From Dyadobacter sandarakinus (lineage in GTDB: Bacteria > Bacteroidota > Bacteroidia > Cytophagales > Spirosomataceae), in the NCBI RefSeq assembly GCF_016894445.1, contig NZ_CP056775.1, forward strand, positions 186,001-250,000: DNA of 64,000 nucleotides, written 5' to 3'. The position numbers and the translations under genes were made by a program. Positions 27,001-34,343 of this stretch are shown piece by piece. The stretch's first letter is position 1. Each line of letters opens with the position of its first letter. Under the pieces are notes generated by a model. It did not search any database. It was not told the DNA's origin and saw only the letters and a list, made by a program, of their open reading frames with translations.

Positions 27001-27652
27001 CCTTGTTGAGAATGGGATAGTTTAAAGGATTGTTTGCCCTGGAATACACTGCTTTGTGCGCAACATCAATAAAGTAGGGCCGGTACCCACCCACCCAGAA
27101 ACCACGCCGTAAAGCATCCCAGCAAAAGGCGGTGACAGCCGAAAAAGCAAAGTTCTGGCCTTGCAAAATTTTGGTTTCAGGAATAACTTCTTCACACCGG
27201 CGGATCTTATTATTATCAAAAATAAAGATCTCTTTCAGTGCGATCAGCCACAAACGTCCGTTTCCGTCCGGTTTGATGGAGAGGATTTTCTTGTTTGCAA
27301 ATGCCGCAATCCGCGCATCGATAAAAAATTTTCCTGCCTGCTTGTCAAACAGCATCAATCCCCGGCTCGTAGCAACGAGCAGGTTCCTGTCGTCATCCAC
27401 AGGTTGAACTGCATTAATATAGTATGCTTTTTCGCCTTTCTGGCCATTGTACCGGCGTATCAGGTTGCCGTCAAACCGGTTCAGTCCGTTGCTTGTACCG
27501 ATCCACAGAAAACCTTCTTTGTCGCGGTAGAGGCAGGTTGTTTCCCTGGCGCTGAGGCCGTCATTCTCATTCAAATTTTGAAAAATAAACTGCGCCATGC
27601 TCCGGCCGGGCATGAGGAGAAGAAGCAAGTATATCAGAAGTCTGCATTTCAT
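24071..27652 (-). CDS. Propeller-type sensor histidine kinase (LytS-like)
   Basis: This 1193-residue membrane sensor has a signal peptide or anchor (MKCRLLIYLLLLLMPGRSMA), then a periplasmic two-component-regulator beta-propeller with repeats such as FLWIGTSNGLNRFDG, LWFGSNTDFS, IWFATINGLS and IWVASSEGLLFF. A Y_Y_Y domain follows (MEGIDDDWVNSGRSMIVSYN, LPPGNYTFKVRSTN), then a transmembrane helix (WFRFIVVLAVGISLRLTYQG), a GAF domain (~840-960) and a His_kinase domain (PHFVFNCLNSIQECI, near residue 987). The ATPase N box is PYVENALWHG. It should sense an extracellular or periplasmic ligand and phosphorylate the LytTR regulator encoded just downstream. A GAF domain between the helix and kinase suggests a second, cytoplasmic input. 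Confidence 0.94.
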   Translation of the reverse strand: MKCRLLIYLLLLLMPGRSMAQFIFQNLNENDGLSARETTCLYRDKEGFLWIGTSNGLNRFDGNLIRRYNGQKGEKAYYINAVQPVDDDRNLLVATSRGLMLFDKQAGKFFIDARIAAFANKKILSIKPDGNGRLWLIALKEIFIFDNNKIRRCEEVIPETKILQGQNFAFSAVTAFCWDALRRGFWVGGYRPYFIDVAHKAVYSRANNPLNYPILNKEFITAITLDRDYNLWFGSNTDFSINFWDVKKQAVRSYREIDGKKLSDGFNYLYVDRKNRLWASTWTYSAYLKAPDAPFRKIPYSQDDPNSIAYGHFQDAIEDPEGNIWFATINGLSKNPANAPLNAIYKLPSFDFTLDTGFAHANAIVVDHNQIVAAKEDGIVFYNMDKRDYQRFMVTKSGDLLRNKFLSIAKTSTRWWFGGVNGVYFLDPGATSIQRFEQVKYKSGGTYTNFIFEDIQGKIWFHIVDDALYRYDPESGVLKRFVGKDKTSGLFDYKGLQSYLQLKNGNLLFVLEGTGFLHYDINSGKFSTSPFINKNFFVGQLLEDEEGEIWAAVSRRGLLKYNLAGQCTDSITTANGLLFDLISSIAMDQRKVIWVASSEGLLFFDTKSRDVVRFRINLGKTLQDYWNSVKIVGNKLYAIMLDHIVVIDPSKLASIRVTRPPNITSVKIFEKELAGVQNNKTVRIGSDEDFITFQFASLNHRDVPSLQYGYMMEGIDDDWVNSGRSMIVSYNHLPPGNYTFKVRSTNESGKWMPEINTLKVQVIPQWWQTWWFRFIVVLAVGISLRLTYQGFVARRQKKVFESTIEYFANSVYGENSVNEICWDIARNCISQLHFEDCVVYLFDKEKNKLIQKAAYGPKNLKGHEIENPLELSIGEGIVGAAAATRKPVIVRNTGHDPRYIMDDKKRMSELAVPIMHEGKVIGVVDSENSQPNFFKKSHARALMTIASISATKIAEAQAEDQAYEKEIMLLEINKMLAESQLMALRAQMNPHFVFNCLNSIQECIVTEKYGEASKYLNKFSKLFRTVLNNSDKKLVTIEEERDVLELYLELEQMRFGQTFTYQIIVDEELESEEILLPSMLLQPYVENALWHGLMHKNSGGTLLVSFEKVDDEVFRCTIEDNGIGRKKSFEIKQYNSKAKQHKSKGLQITKDRLDLLQRQGQHASVHIIDKYDDEGQASGTCVVIELSTFLQNV

Positions 27653-27849
27653 GCGCGAACGGAAAGGATTGAGCAGAAAGCAATATAGTGCACCACATCA
27701 TGCACCGGGAGTACCGATGCACCAGCGGCGGCTGTCATTTATCCATAGGTTTTTTCCCAGCGTTCATCGGATTTAGCACCGTAAGGTTACCCACCTGGGC
27801 ATTATGCCTTAGAATAATTTATACAAGCCGTTCAAAAATTCTTTTAGGT

Positions 27850-27863
27850 GAATACAAGTATTC
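27850..27863. promoter_or_regulatory. 14-bp palindrome upstream of a membrane protein gene
   Basis: GAATAC at 27850-27855 and GTATTC at 27858-27863 are perfect inverted copies with a 2-bp centre, a form typical of dimeric regulator sites. It sits 65 bp upstream of the ATG at 27928, in the divergent region shared with the sensor kinase gene. The rest of 27653-27927 has three TGCACC copies near 27690-27722 but nothing else I can name. Confidence 0.35.
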
Positions 27864-27927
27864 TTATTCAGCTTTAGCGCTGGTTTGGCACCCTGCTACT
27901 ACCGGGAATTTACAGAAAATTGACGCT

Positions 27928-28560
27928 ATGAAACAACAGGAAATGGTGAAAATGAAGCGTTTGGGCGCATTTTCAGGTGTATTGTCAGTGACCAGCTACC
28001 TTATAATTGTATTTACATCCCTGCCTGATCAGATTGTGTTCCTGCTGGCTATGTTTTTTCCAATGTTCGGAATTGTTTTCCTGTTTGTATTGCGCGAGTG
28101 GATCCGTGCGGAGCGGGTATCTTACGTTAACGAGCTGGCCTTTGTTTTCGGCAGTTTTGCATTTTGTATATGCGCCATTTTCCTTTCCGCGCAGCTCGCC
28201 GTAGAGATAGGGGTGAAGGTACCATTCCGGGATGTTCCGCCATCCCTGGGAAACCAGGTTAAGGAGGCAGTCAGGATGGTCGATATGGGCATGGACGTTG
28301 CTTGGGACATGTTTATCGGTGTCTACCTAGTGTTATTCGGGGCCGCAACCCTGCGGATTCCCATTCTTCGTTTCTGGGGTATTACGGCGGCTGTGTTCGG
28401 CTTGCTGCTCATCATTCTGAATGTATATACTTTCCCTGTTCCGCCGGGCGATGCCGGTCTGCTCGATGTCGGTCCCTTCATCGGCCTTTTTCTGCTTGCA
28501 TTAAGCTTTCGTTTGCTTCTTTCTCAATCTGCTCAACCACGTAAAGTTGATAACCAATAA
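27928..28560 (+). CDS. Multi-pass membrane protein of unknown function
   Basis: This 210-residue protein has about six hydrophobic helices: LGAFSGVLSVTSYLIIVFTS, IVFLLAMFFPMFGIVFLFVL, LAFVFGSFAFCICAIFLSAQ, MFIGVYLVLFGAATL, FWGITAAVFGLLLIILNVYT and FIGLFLLALSFRLLLSQ. The frame extends to an ATG at 27688, but the upstream 80 codons are cysteine-, histidine- and basic-rich and do not resemble coding sequence; ATG 27928 gives MKQQEMVKMKRLG, a normal start for a membrane protein. I do not recognise a family with certainty; small DUF4386-like membrane proteins are a possibility. It lies divergently from the LytTR kinase operon and could be a target of it, by context only. Confidence 0.72.
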   Translation: MKQQEMVKMKRLGAFSGVLSVTSYLIIVFTSLPDQIVFLLAMFFPMFGIVFLFVLREWIRAERVSYVNELAFVFGSFAFCICAIFLSAQLAVEIGVKVPFRDVPPSLGNQVKEAVRMVDMGMDVAWDMFIGVYLVLFGAATLRIPILRFWGITAAVFGLLLIILNVYTFPVPPGDAGLLDVGPFIGLFLLALSFRLLLSQSAQPRKVDNQ

Positions 28561-28581
28561 CCAAAAAAAACGCTGGAAACT

Positions 28582-28878
28582 TTGTACCAAAACCTGGACC
28601 TGTACGTGATCGGGATGATCATAGACTGTGTCGCCATTGTTCTGATTGCCGCCAATGCGATCCGTGACAAAATGAATTCTCCGAACGGAGCCGAATACAA
28701 TGTACCTATTAATACCATTGGCGCAGGACTAGTGGTGCTGGTCGTGCTTTCTCTCATTTTCCGGAGTGAAGGCTGGCTTATCGCATCCAATGTGCTCGTG
28801 GGCGCATCGGCTATCCCGGTCCTTGCCTGTTCCGCTTTCATGATCCTTCTGATCCTGATCGACTCGGGCCGGCACTGA
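28582..28878 (+). CDS. Small three-helix membrane protein
   Basis: This protein of up to 98 residues has three hydrophobic segments (LYVIGMIIDCVAIVLIAANA, TIGAGLVVLVVLSLIF, LIASNVLVGASAIPVLACSA). The start is uncertain: the frame opens at TTG 28582, while the first ATG (28615) would cut into the first helix, so TTG is preferred. It follows the previous membrane protein gene by 21 bp and may form a unit with it. I do not recognise a family. A weak terminator-like hairpin lies just after the stop. Confidence 0.6.
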   Translation: MYQNLDLYVIGMIIDCVAIVLIAANAIRDKMNSPNGAEYNVPINTIGAGLVVLVVLSLIFRSEGWLIASNVLVGASAIPVLACSAFMILLILIDSGRH

Positions 28879-28888
28879 CCTGCAAGGC

Positions 28889-28925
28889 AGCAGCGGGACA
28901 GGGTCAAAGATTCCAGCCCGCTGCT
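28889..28925 (+). terminator. Weak terminator-like hairpin
   Basis: AGCAGCGGG (28889-28897) and CCCGCTGCT (28917-28925) form a perfect 9-bp stem with a 19-nt loop. A T-rich but interrupted stretch follows. It is placed right after the stop of the small membrane protein gene. Confidence 0.4.
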
Positions 28926-29267
28926 TTGTCAAACTATTTTTATGTAGAATGACAATCTTGTTTGTTGTTTGAACCTCTTCTAAGTGGATTACCCAATGAG
29001 AGATTTCGATACCATACACCGTTTGCTCATTGTAAATTCCGCAGGATCATCGCTTTGCAAAAAAGATTTTCTTTCCTGCCAATTTTGAACCGGCGCCAGA
29101 TCATGGTAATACATGATCAAATATGTTGAACAGGAAAAACATTCATGACTATGAAAACAGCAAAGCAAAAACAGGAGAGCTTCCGGCTCGTAACCCACTA
29201 TATGTTACATGATTAAACCTGTATCCCTCCGCGTTACTTAAAATTCAACATCTAAAACGCACTAAAT
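28926..29267. other. Non-coding region before the AT-rich secreted-protein genes
   Basis: No convincing gene is seen here. A 30-codon frame beginning near 28996 is too short and featureless to support. The sequence is AT-rich, includes TTTG-type motifs and presumably carries the promoter of the gene at 29268. Confidence 0.4.
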
Positions 29268-31106
29268 ATGAAGAAGTATCTTGTGAAAACTTTGGCAATG
29301 CTGCTTGGAGCCGCCAATCTAACGTTTGCGCAAAGCATACCTGTTTCAAGCGGAGCAGCAATTTGTACTGATTGTACAGCACCGGGCTGGGCTGTTTTTG
29401 CCGACTCACATCCTGATCTTTCAAATACAAAGTATTGTGGGACGTCCAATCTTTCCTGGAAATTTGAGTTACCATCTCCTCCATCTGGGGCAAGGACCTT
29501 TCCTACACTCTTTGTTAATGCATCAGCTACTGAGGAAATTCAAACGACAATGACAGGGTTAGTTGTGGACAAGCATTACACGTTGTTTTTGCATGTCTTG
29601 TCTACAATTACTGGTTCCAATACAAATTATCCGATAGAGGCTCACGCAACTTTTGTAAGTGGAGCCAAATCTGACGAACCACAAAACTCGCCAAATCAAG
29701 CGTTTACGGCAAGTTTTGGCAACGACAAAGGTGTTTGGAAAAAGATAAAAATCCGATTTAAAGCTTTGGCATCGAGCGCAGTAATTCGGTTTGCGGGAGG
29801 TGCACAGATTGGTTCTTCGGGGGGAGGATATCTTGCAATCGACGTTGCAAAAGATGCCTTAGTTACATGTAACGCAGGAACTAATCAGGTAACCCTTGTG
29901 CCTAATCCTGATATCTCGTATAACTGCATTTCGACGAAAGTAAATTTAAATTCAAAGGTTACTAGCAGTACTCCTAATGGATCGAAGCTAGTGTGGTATA
30001 ATGAATATGGAAATCCGAGTACCGGTCTAGGTGAAATTTTGAATTCTGATGCGTTTTCTCTTGGGGACGAAATTGGTCCGAGTAAAAAAGTATTTGCCTA
30101 TTACTATGATCCGATTGCAGAATGTCTTAACTCTCCATTGTCAAGTGCAAGTCTGACTGTCACAGGCCCAAACGAAGTAGCATTAAAGGACACAGTAACT
30201 GACGCAACCTGTCCTGATAATAAAGGAAACATTACTCAATTGTTGGATGGTTTTCCTCCTTCGGGAATGTCAACTGTATGGTATACGACCAGCGATCATT
30301 CCGGTTCAAAAATAACATCTCCAAGCTCATCCAGTCCTGGTATTTACTATGCATTTCATCAAAGCATTGGAGGCTGTTTCAATACAAATAAATCAAAGGC
30401 GAAAGTTAGGGTAAAAGCGAATCCATGCCTGGTCGACTTGACGTTGAAAGTGAAGTTACAGGGAGCAATGCTTGGCAATTCGGTTTCTATGCGCAACGAT
30501 CTGCAATTGTCAAATCTTTTGCCAATTAAAGACCCGTATGGAAAAGGTCAAGAAGCTGCCTCAATCAATAATCAGTTCTTTGTAGGTGGAAAGGTAGTCG
30601 ATTGGCTACTTGTAGAGATACGGGATAATATGAATCCGGGTACAGTGCTGGAATCCCAAGCTTTACTGCTTCAAACCAGTGGTGATGTAGTAGATCTAGA
30701 AGGAAAATTGCCAAAATTCCTTAACCGTCCTAAGGGTGCGATCATTTCGGTAAAACACCGCAATCATCTGGCAGTAATGAGCAATGTAATTTCCTTTACA
30801 GTTCCTTCTGCCTTCTATGACTTTTCTGCTGGATTAAACAGAGCGTATAATGATCCCAATCAGCCTTCCTCACCACAGTTGGTTCAAAAAAATGGAACGT
30901 GGTGCATGTGGTCTTATGATGTAAATCAGGATTTGGCGGGTGACGCAACAGACTATAACCAGCTGTTTTCAAAGACAAAACTATCTCCATACGATGTCTA
31001 TTCAGTTGAGGACATTGATATGAATGGCTCTGTCGATGCCACTGATCTTAATATGCTGCATCTTGGCAGTAAGATATCTCCATATTCTATCCTATTGAAT
31101 TACTAA
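29268..31106 (+). CDS. Secreted multidomain protein with dockerin-like C-terminus
   Basis: This 612-residue protein begins with a signal peptide (MKKYLVKTLAMLLGAANLTF, cleavage near AQS). Residues ~25-200 look like a carbohydrate-binding or jelly-roll beta-sandwich (TLFLHVLSTITGSNTNYPIE, IRFKALASSAVIRFAGGAQI). An Ig-like region (LVWYNEYGNPSTGL, FAYYYDPIAECLNSP) and a second repeat (STVWYTTSDHSGSK) follow. The C-terminus has two calcium-loop-like repeats resembling dockerin type I or thrombospondin type 3 elements: YDVNQDLAGDATDYNQL and DIDMNGSVDATDLNML. No enzyme motif is seen. The gene is clearly AT-richer than its surroundings (20 of 60 bases are G or C at 29941-30000), suggesting acquisition by transfer or relaxed composition. 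No sorting tail is recognised. Confidence 0.78.
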   Translation: MKKYLVKTLAMLLGAANLTFAQSIPVSSGAAICTDCTAPGWAVFADSHPDLSNTKYCGTSNLSWKFELPSPPSGARTFPTLFVNASATEEIQTTMTGLVVDKHYTLFLHVLSTITGSNTNYPIEAHATFVSGAKSDEPQNSPNQAFTASFGNDKGVWKKIKIRFKALASSAVIRFAGGAQIGSSGGGYLAIDVAKDALVTCNAGTNQVTLVPNPDISYNCISTKVNLNSKVTSSTPNGSKLVWYNEYGNPSTGLGEILNSDAFSLGDEIGPSKKVFAYYYDPIAECLNSPLSSASLTVTGPNEVALKDTVTDATCPDNKGNITQLLDGFPPSGMSTVWYTTSDHSGSKITSPSSSSPGIYYAFHQSIGGCFNTNKSKAKVRVKANPCLVDLTLKVKLQGAMLGNSVSMRNDLQLSNLLPIKDPYGKGQEAASINNQFFVGGKVVDWLLVEIRDNMNPGTVLESQALLLQTSGDVVDLEGKLPKFLNRPKGAIISVKHRNHLAVMSNVISFTVPSAFYDFSAGLNRAYNDPNQPSSPQLVQKNGTWCMWSYDVNQDLAGDATDYNQLFSKTKLSPYDVYSVEDIDMNGSVDATDLNMLHLGSKISPYSILLNY

Positions 31107-31127
31107 TAATAATTTAAACCAATACGT

Positions 31128-32309
31128 ATGAACCGGACTTTTAAACACTCATTTTTTATTGTTGCTGGCTTGTTTGTAAATGATGCATTCGGACAAACAA
31201 CGCCAATTGATCAAGTAGCGCCTGGACCGCATATTCTTTTTGAAGCTAGAAATATAAAGGCAACGAATGACCCGGCGGGTCCAACGCTTACATTTGATCT
31301 CTACATGTCTGCAAGCCAGGCTTACGTAGATTATGTCGCTACAAATGGTCAAGATTTTGCGTTCCAAAGTTGTGATGTGGCATTCGATGTGGATTTTGGT
31401 ACGGATGGAACTGAAATAAGTCCTAGTGTGCAATCCATTGCAAATGAGGCAACTGTTACAAATTCACAGGTTGCATTTATTAACGCACCAGTAAATTTGG
31501 CGGGCACATCACCAGCAGGTTTCGATACCCGTTTTAAATATGTTGTAATAAGAACTGAAACAAGTGATGATTTAACTACAACCCCCACTCATGTAGGGTC
31601 AGTTAAGTTAACATGGAATGCAGGGATAGTTATTGGCACACCTGAAAATGGCGCAAAGATTCAGGTGAGGACTGCCGCAACTGGTTACGATACGGGCCCA
31701 AAAGGTTCAAAGTGGGGTGATATGAGTGGTAACTCTGCGAATGAGATTGGAACCTCAGCACCAACACCTTCTGTCCCCCTCCCCGTCAAGCTCTCCACCT
31801 TCGAAGCATCCAAAGAAGGAAAACAAGTAAACCTGACCTGGTCAACAACCGAGGAGGTGAACAGCGACCACTTTGATGTGGAGCGTAGTAGGAACGGAAA
31901 GCAGTGGACTGTGATCAACACAGTCAAAGCGTCGGGAGATAGCAAGGCGGTCCAAAATTACACCGCCAGTGACAATGCTCCTCTCTCAGGAAATAACCTG
32001 TACCGTTTACACATGATTGACAAGGATGGCAGCATTGCGTATAGTAGTATCCGTAATGTTGAGTTTGATGGAGAAAGCTTATCTATGTATCCCAATCCTG
32101 TCTCGAACATTCTTTCCATTGATGCGGGTGATTTTGCGCAGGTTTCCAAAGTACGTATCCTGAATGCAAACGGAATTGAAGTTTACCAGTCAGGTGCCAA
32201 GCCTCAGGATAAGGTTGATGTAAGCAAGCTGAGTGCAGGCATGTATATCGTGAGTCTTAAAAGCAGAAATGGCGATGAGAAGAATTACAAGATTGTCATT
32301 GCAAGATAA
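31128..32309 (+). CDS. T9SS-secreted protein with type A sorting domain
   Basis: This 393-residue protein has a signal-like N-terminus (HSFFIVAGLFVNDAFGQ). Residues ~25-205 are a beta-rich domain (ILFEARNIKATNDPAGPTLT, FAFQSCDVAFDVDFGTDG) that resembles secreted domains seen beside T9SS tails. A beta-sandwich follows (LPVKLSTFEASKEGKQVNL, NSDHFDVERSRNGKQW), then the sorting domain (SMYPNPVSNILSIDAG to NYKIVIAR). The first part is AT-rich like the gene before, while from about 31770 the base composition returns to normal, so the gene is a mosaic of a foreign-looking head and a standard module. It lies 21 bp after the dockerin-like gene and ends at a strong terminator. Co-secretion of the two is inferred. 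Confidence 0.87.
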   Translation: MNRTFKHSFFIVAGLFVNDAFGQTTPIDQVAPGPHILFEARNIKATNDPAGPTLTFDLYMSASQAYVDYVATNGQDFAFQSCDVAFDVDFGTDGTEISPSVQSIANEATVTNSQVAFINAPVNLAGTSPAGFDTRFKYVVIRTETSDDLTTTPTHVGSVKLTWNAGIVIGTPENGAKIQVRTAATGYDTGPKGSKWGDMSGNSANEIGTSAPTPSVPLPVKLSTFEASKEGKQVNLTWSTTEEVNSDHFDVERSRNGKQWTVINTVKASGDSKAVQNYTASDNAPLSGNNLYRLHMIDKDGSIAYSSIRNVEFDGESLSMYPNPVSNILSIDAGDFAQVSKVRILNANGIEVYQSGAKPQDKVDVSKLSAGMYIVSLKSRNGDEKNYKIVIAR

Positions 32310-32327
32310 ATAGTGTGTGTTAAAGTG

Positions 32328-32364
32328 CAGAAAGGCAGCGCCTAAGCGCTGCCATTTCTGTTTT
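32328..32364 (+). terminator. Strong intrinsic terminator
   Basis: GGCAGCGC (32334-32341) and GCGCTGCC (32346-32353) pair around a CTAA loop. Outside them CAGAAA (32328-32333) pairs with TTTCTG (32355-32360), with a single bulged A. TTTT follows. It separates the secreted-protein pair from the converging glgB operon. Confidence 0.85.
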
Positions 32365-32386
32365 ATACCAGTTGATTTCTCCTCTT

Positions 32387-34333
32387 TCACCACCAGTCAA
32401 AAGGCCGCTCGTATTTCAGAACGATCAGTCCCAGCGGAGGGAGCGTCAGCGGAGCCGAATGAATTTTCCCATGCTTTGGAATCGGATAACTTTCGATAAG
32501 GTCAATATTGAGCAGGTTTGTGCCACCATATTTCAGATCATCCGTATTGAATATCTCCCGGTAATAACCTGGGCGCGGTACCCCAATCCTGTAATTGGAA
32601 CGAACATTGGGAGTGAAGTGCGCAATAAAGATCAGCTCATCTTTCTCAGTGTTACCTTTACGAACCCAGCTCAGTACACTGTTCGTCGCATCCTGATTGT
32701 CTATCCATTCAAAACCATCCGGCGAGAAGTTCTTATCGTAAAGTGCCGGATTTTGCTGGTACAGTGCATTCAGGTCTTTCAATAACTTCTGAATCCCATT
32801 GTGGGACGGATGCAGGTTTTCATTCCAATCCAGGCTGAAATCATGCCGCCATTCATGACGCTGTGCAAAGTCTGCTCCCATGAACAGCAGCTTGGCGCCC
32901 GGATGCCCGAACATATACCCGTAGAGCAGTCGCAGATTGGCAAACTTACGCCACTCATCGCCCGGCATTTTGTCGATCAGCGAATGCTTGCCATATACCA
33001 CTTCGTCATGCGAGAGCGGCAGGGTAAACTTTTCAGAAAATGCATAAACCAGGCTAAATGTGAGTTGACCCTGATGGTACGAGCGGTATACCGGATCTTT
33101 CTCGAAATAGCTGAGCGTATCGTGCATCCAGCCCATCATCCATTTCATGTCAAAGCCCAGGCCGCCTTCTGAAGTCGGATGGGTGACGCCAGGCCAGGCG
33201 GTAGACTCCTCTGCCACTGTAAAAACGTCCGGGAAATAACGATGAACTACTTCATTGAAAGTCTTCAAAAAGTCAATCGCTTCCAGGTTTTCACGGCCGC
33301 CATGCCGATTGGGAATCCATTCACCCTCATTTCTTGAATAATCCAGGTAAAGCATGGAAGCTACCGCATCCACCCGCAGGGCATCGATATGGAATTTTTC
33401 AAGCCAATAAACAGCATTTGAAATCAGGAAAGTGCGTACCTCGTTTCTCCCGAAATTGAAAATGTTACTTTTCCAGTCAGGATGAAAGCCCTGCCTCGGA
33501 TCGGCATGCTCGTACAGGTGCGTACCGTCAAAATAGCCGAGGCCGTGCTCATCCGTAGGAAAGTGGGAGGGTACCCAGTCGAGGATTACCCCAATGCCTG
33601 CCTGATGTAATGCATTGATCAGGAACATAAAATCCTGAGGCGTACCATACCTGCTCGAAGGCGCAAAGTACCCGGTAACCTGGTAACCCCACGAACCATA
33701 GAAGGGATGCTCCATAACCGGCAGCAACTCCACATGGGTAAAACCCATATACTGGCAATATTCCGGAAGCTCCGTTGCAAGTTCGCGATAGGTAAGGAAC
33801 CGGCCTTCTTCTTCATCCTTACGCCTCCATGATCCCAGGTGCACTTCATAAACCGAAATCGGCTTTTTGAGTGCATTGGTAGCTTTGCGCTGTTCCATCC
33901 ATGTCTCGTCACTCCATTCAAAATCCAGGTCCCAGACAACCGAAGCCGTATGCGGCGGAGTTTCCCAGTGAACAGCATAGGGGTCAGCCTTTTCTACTTC
34001 ATAGCCGCTCAGGGAGCGTATGAAGTATTTGTAATATGCACCTTTCTGCGGCTCGGGCAAAAACCCTTCCCAAATGCCCGAATGATCCGGGCGGGCCGTC
34101 AGTGGCGAATTATCACGATTCCAGCCGTTAAAATCACCCACTACCGAAACGTAGCGGGCATTTGGCGCCCAAACCGCAAAGTATGTGCCTTTTCGACCAT
34201 TTACCTCTGCCGCGTGGGAGCCCAGCTTGTTATAAATATGGTAATGCGTACCCGACCTGAACAGGCCGGTGTCGAAGTCGGTCAGCATTGCCAGGTTTTC
34301 AGAAGTTGATTTTTCAACCGTTTGATCCGTCAT
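32387..34333 (-). CDS. glgB: 1,4-alpha-glucan branching enzyme
   Basis: This 648-residue GH13 branching enzyme cuts alpha-1,4-glucan and re-attaches chains through alpha-1,6 links. It has an N-terminal carbohydrate-binding module 48 ([20 protein letters not shown]) and a catalytic barrel. The nucleophile is the Asp in [14 protein letters not shown] (near residue 321), the acid/base Glu is in [11 protein letters not shown] (near 373), and the third acidic residue is in [10 protein letters not shown]. The C-terminal domain is short ([20 protein letters not shown]). Length is normal. It is the last gene of the glgE, treS, glgB operon, 10 bp after treS. In the GlgE pathway, GlgB branches the linear glucan made by GlgE. 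Confidence 0.96.
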   Translation of the reverse strand: MTDQTVEKSTSENLAMLTDFDTGLFRSGTHYHIYNKLGSHAAEVNGRKGTYFAVWAPNARYVSVVGDFNGWNRDNSPLTARPDHSGIWEGFLPEPQKGAYYKYFIRSLSGYEVEKADPYAVHWETPPHTASVVWDLDFEWSDETWMEQRKATNALKKPISVYEVHLGSWRRKDEEEGRFLTYRELATELPEYCQYMGFTHVELLPVMEHPFYGSWGYQVTGYFAPSSRYGTPQDFMFLINALHQAGIGVILDWVPSHFPTDEHGLGYFDGTHLYEHADPRQGFHPDWKSNIFNFGRNEVRTFLISNAVYWLEKFHIDALRVDAVASMLYLDYSRNEGEWIPNRHGGRENLEAIDFLKTFNEVVHRYFPDVFTVAEESTAWPGVTHPTSEGGLGFDMKWMMGWMHDTLSYFEKDPVYRSYHQGQLTFSLVYAFSEKFTLPLSHDEVVYGKHSLIDKMPGDEWRKFANLRLLYGYMFGHPGAKLLFMGADFAQRHEWRHDFSLDWNENLHPSHNGIQKLLKDLNALYQQNPALYDKNFSPDGFEWIDNQDATNSVLSWVRKGNTEKDELIFIAHFTPNVRSNYRIGVPRPGYYREIFNTDDLKYGGTNLLNIDLIESYPIPKHGKIHSAPLTLPPLGLIVLKYERPFDWW

Positions 34334-34343
34334 AACTGATTGT

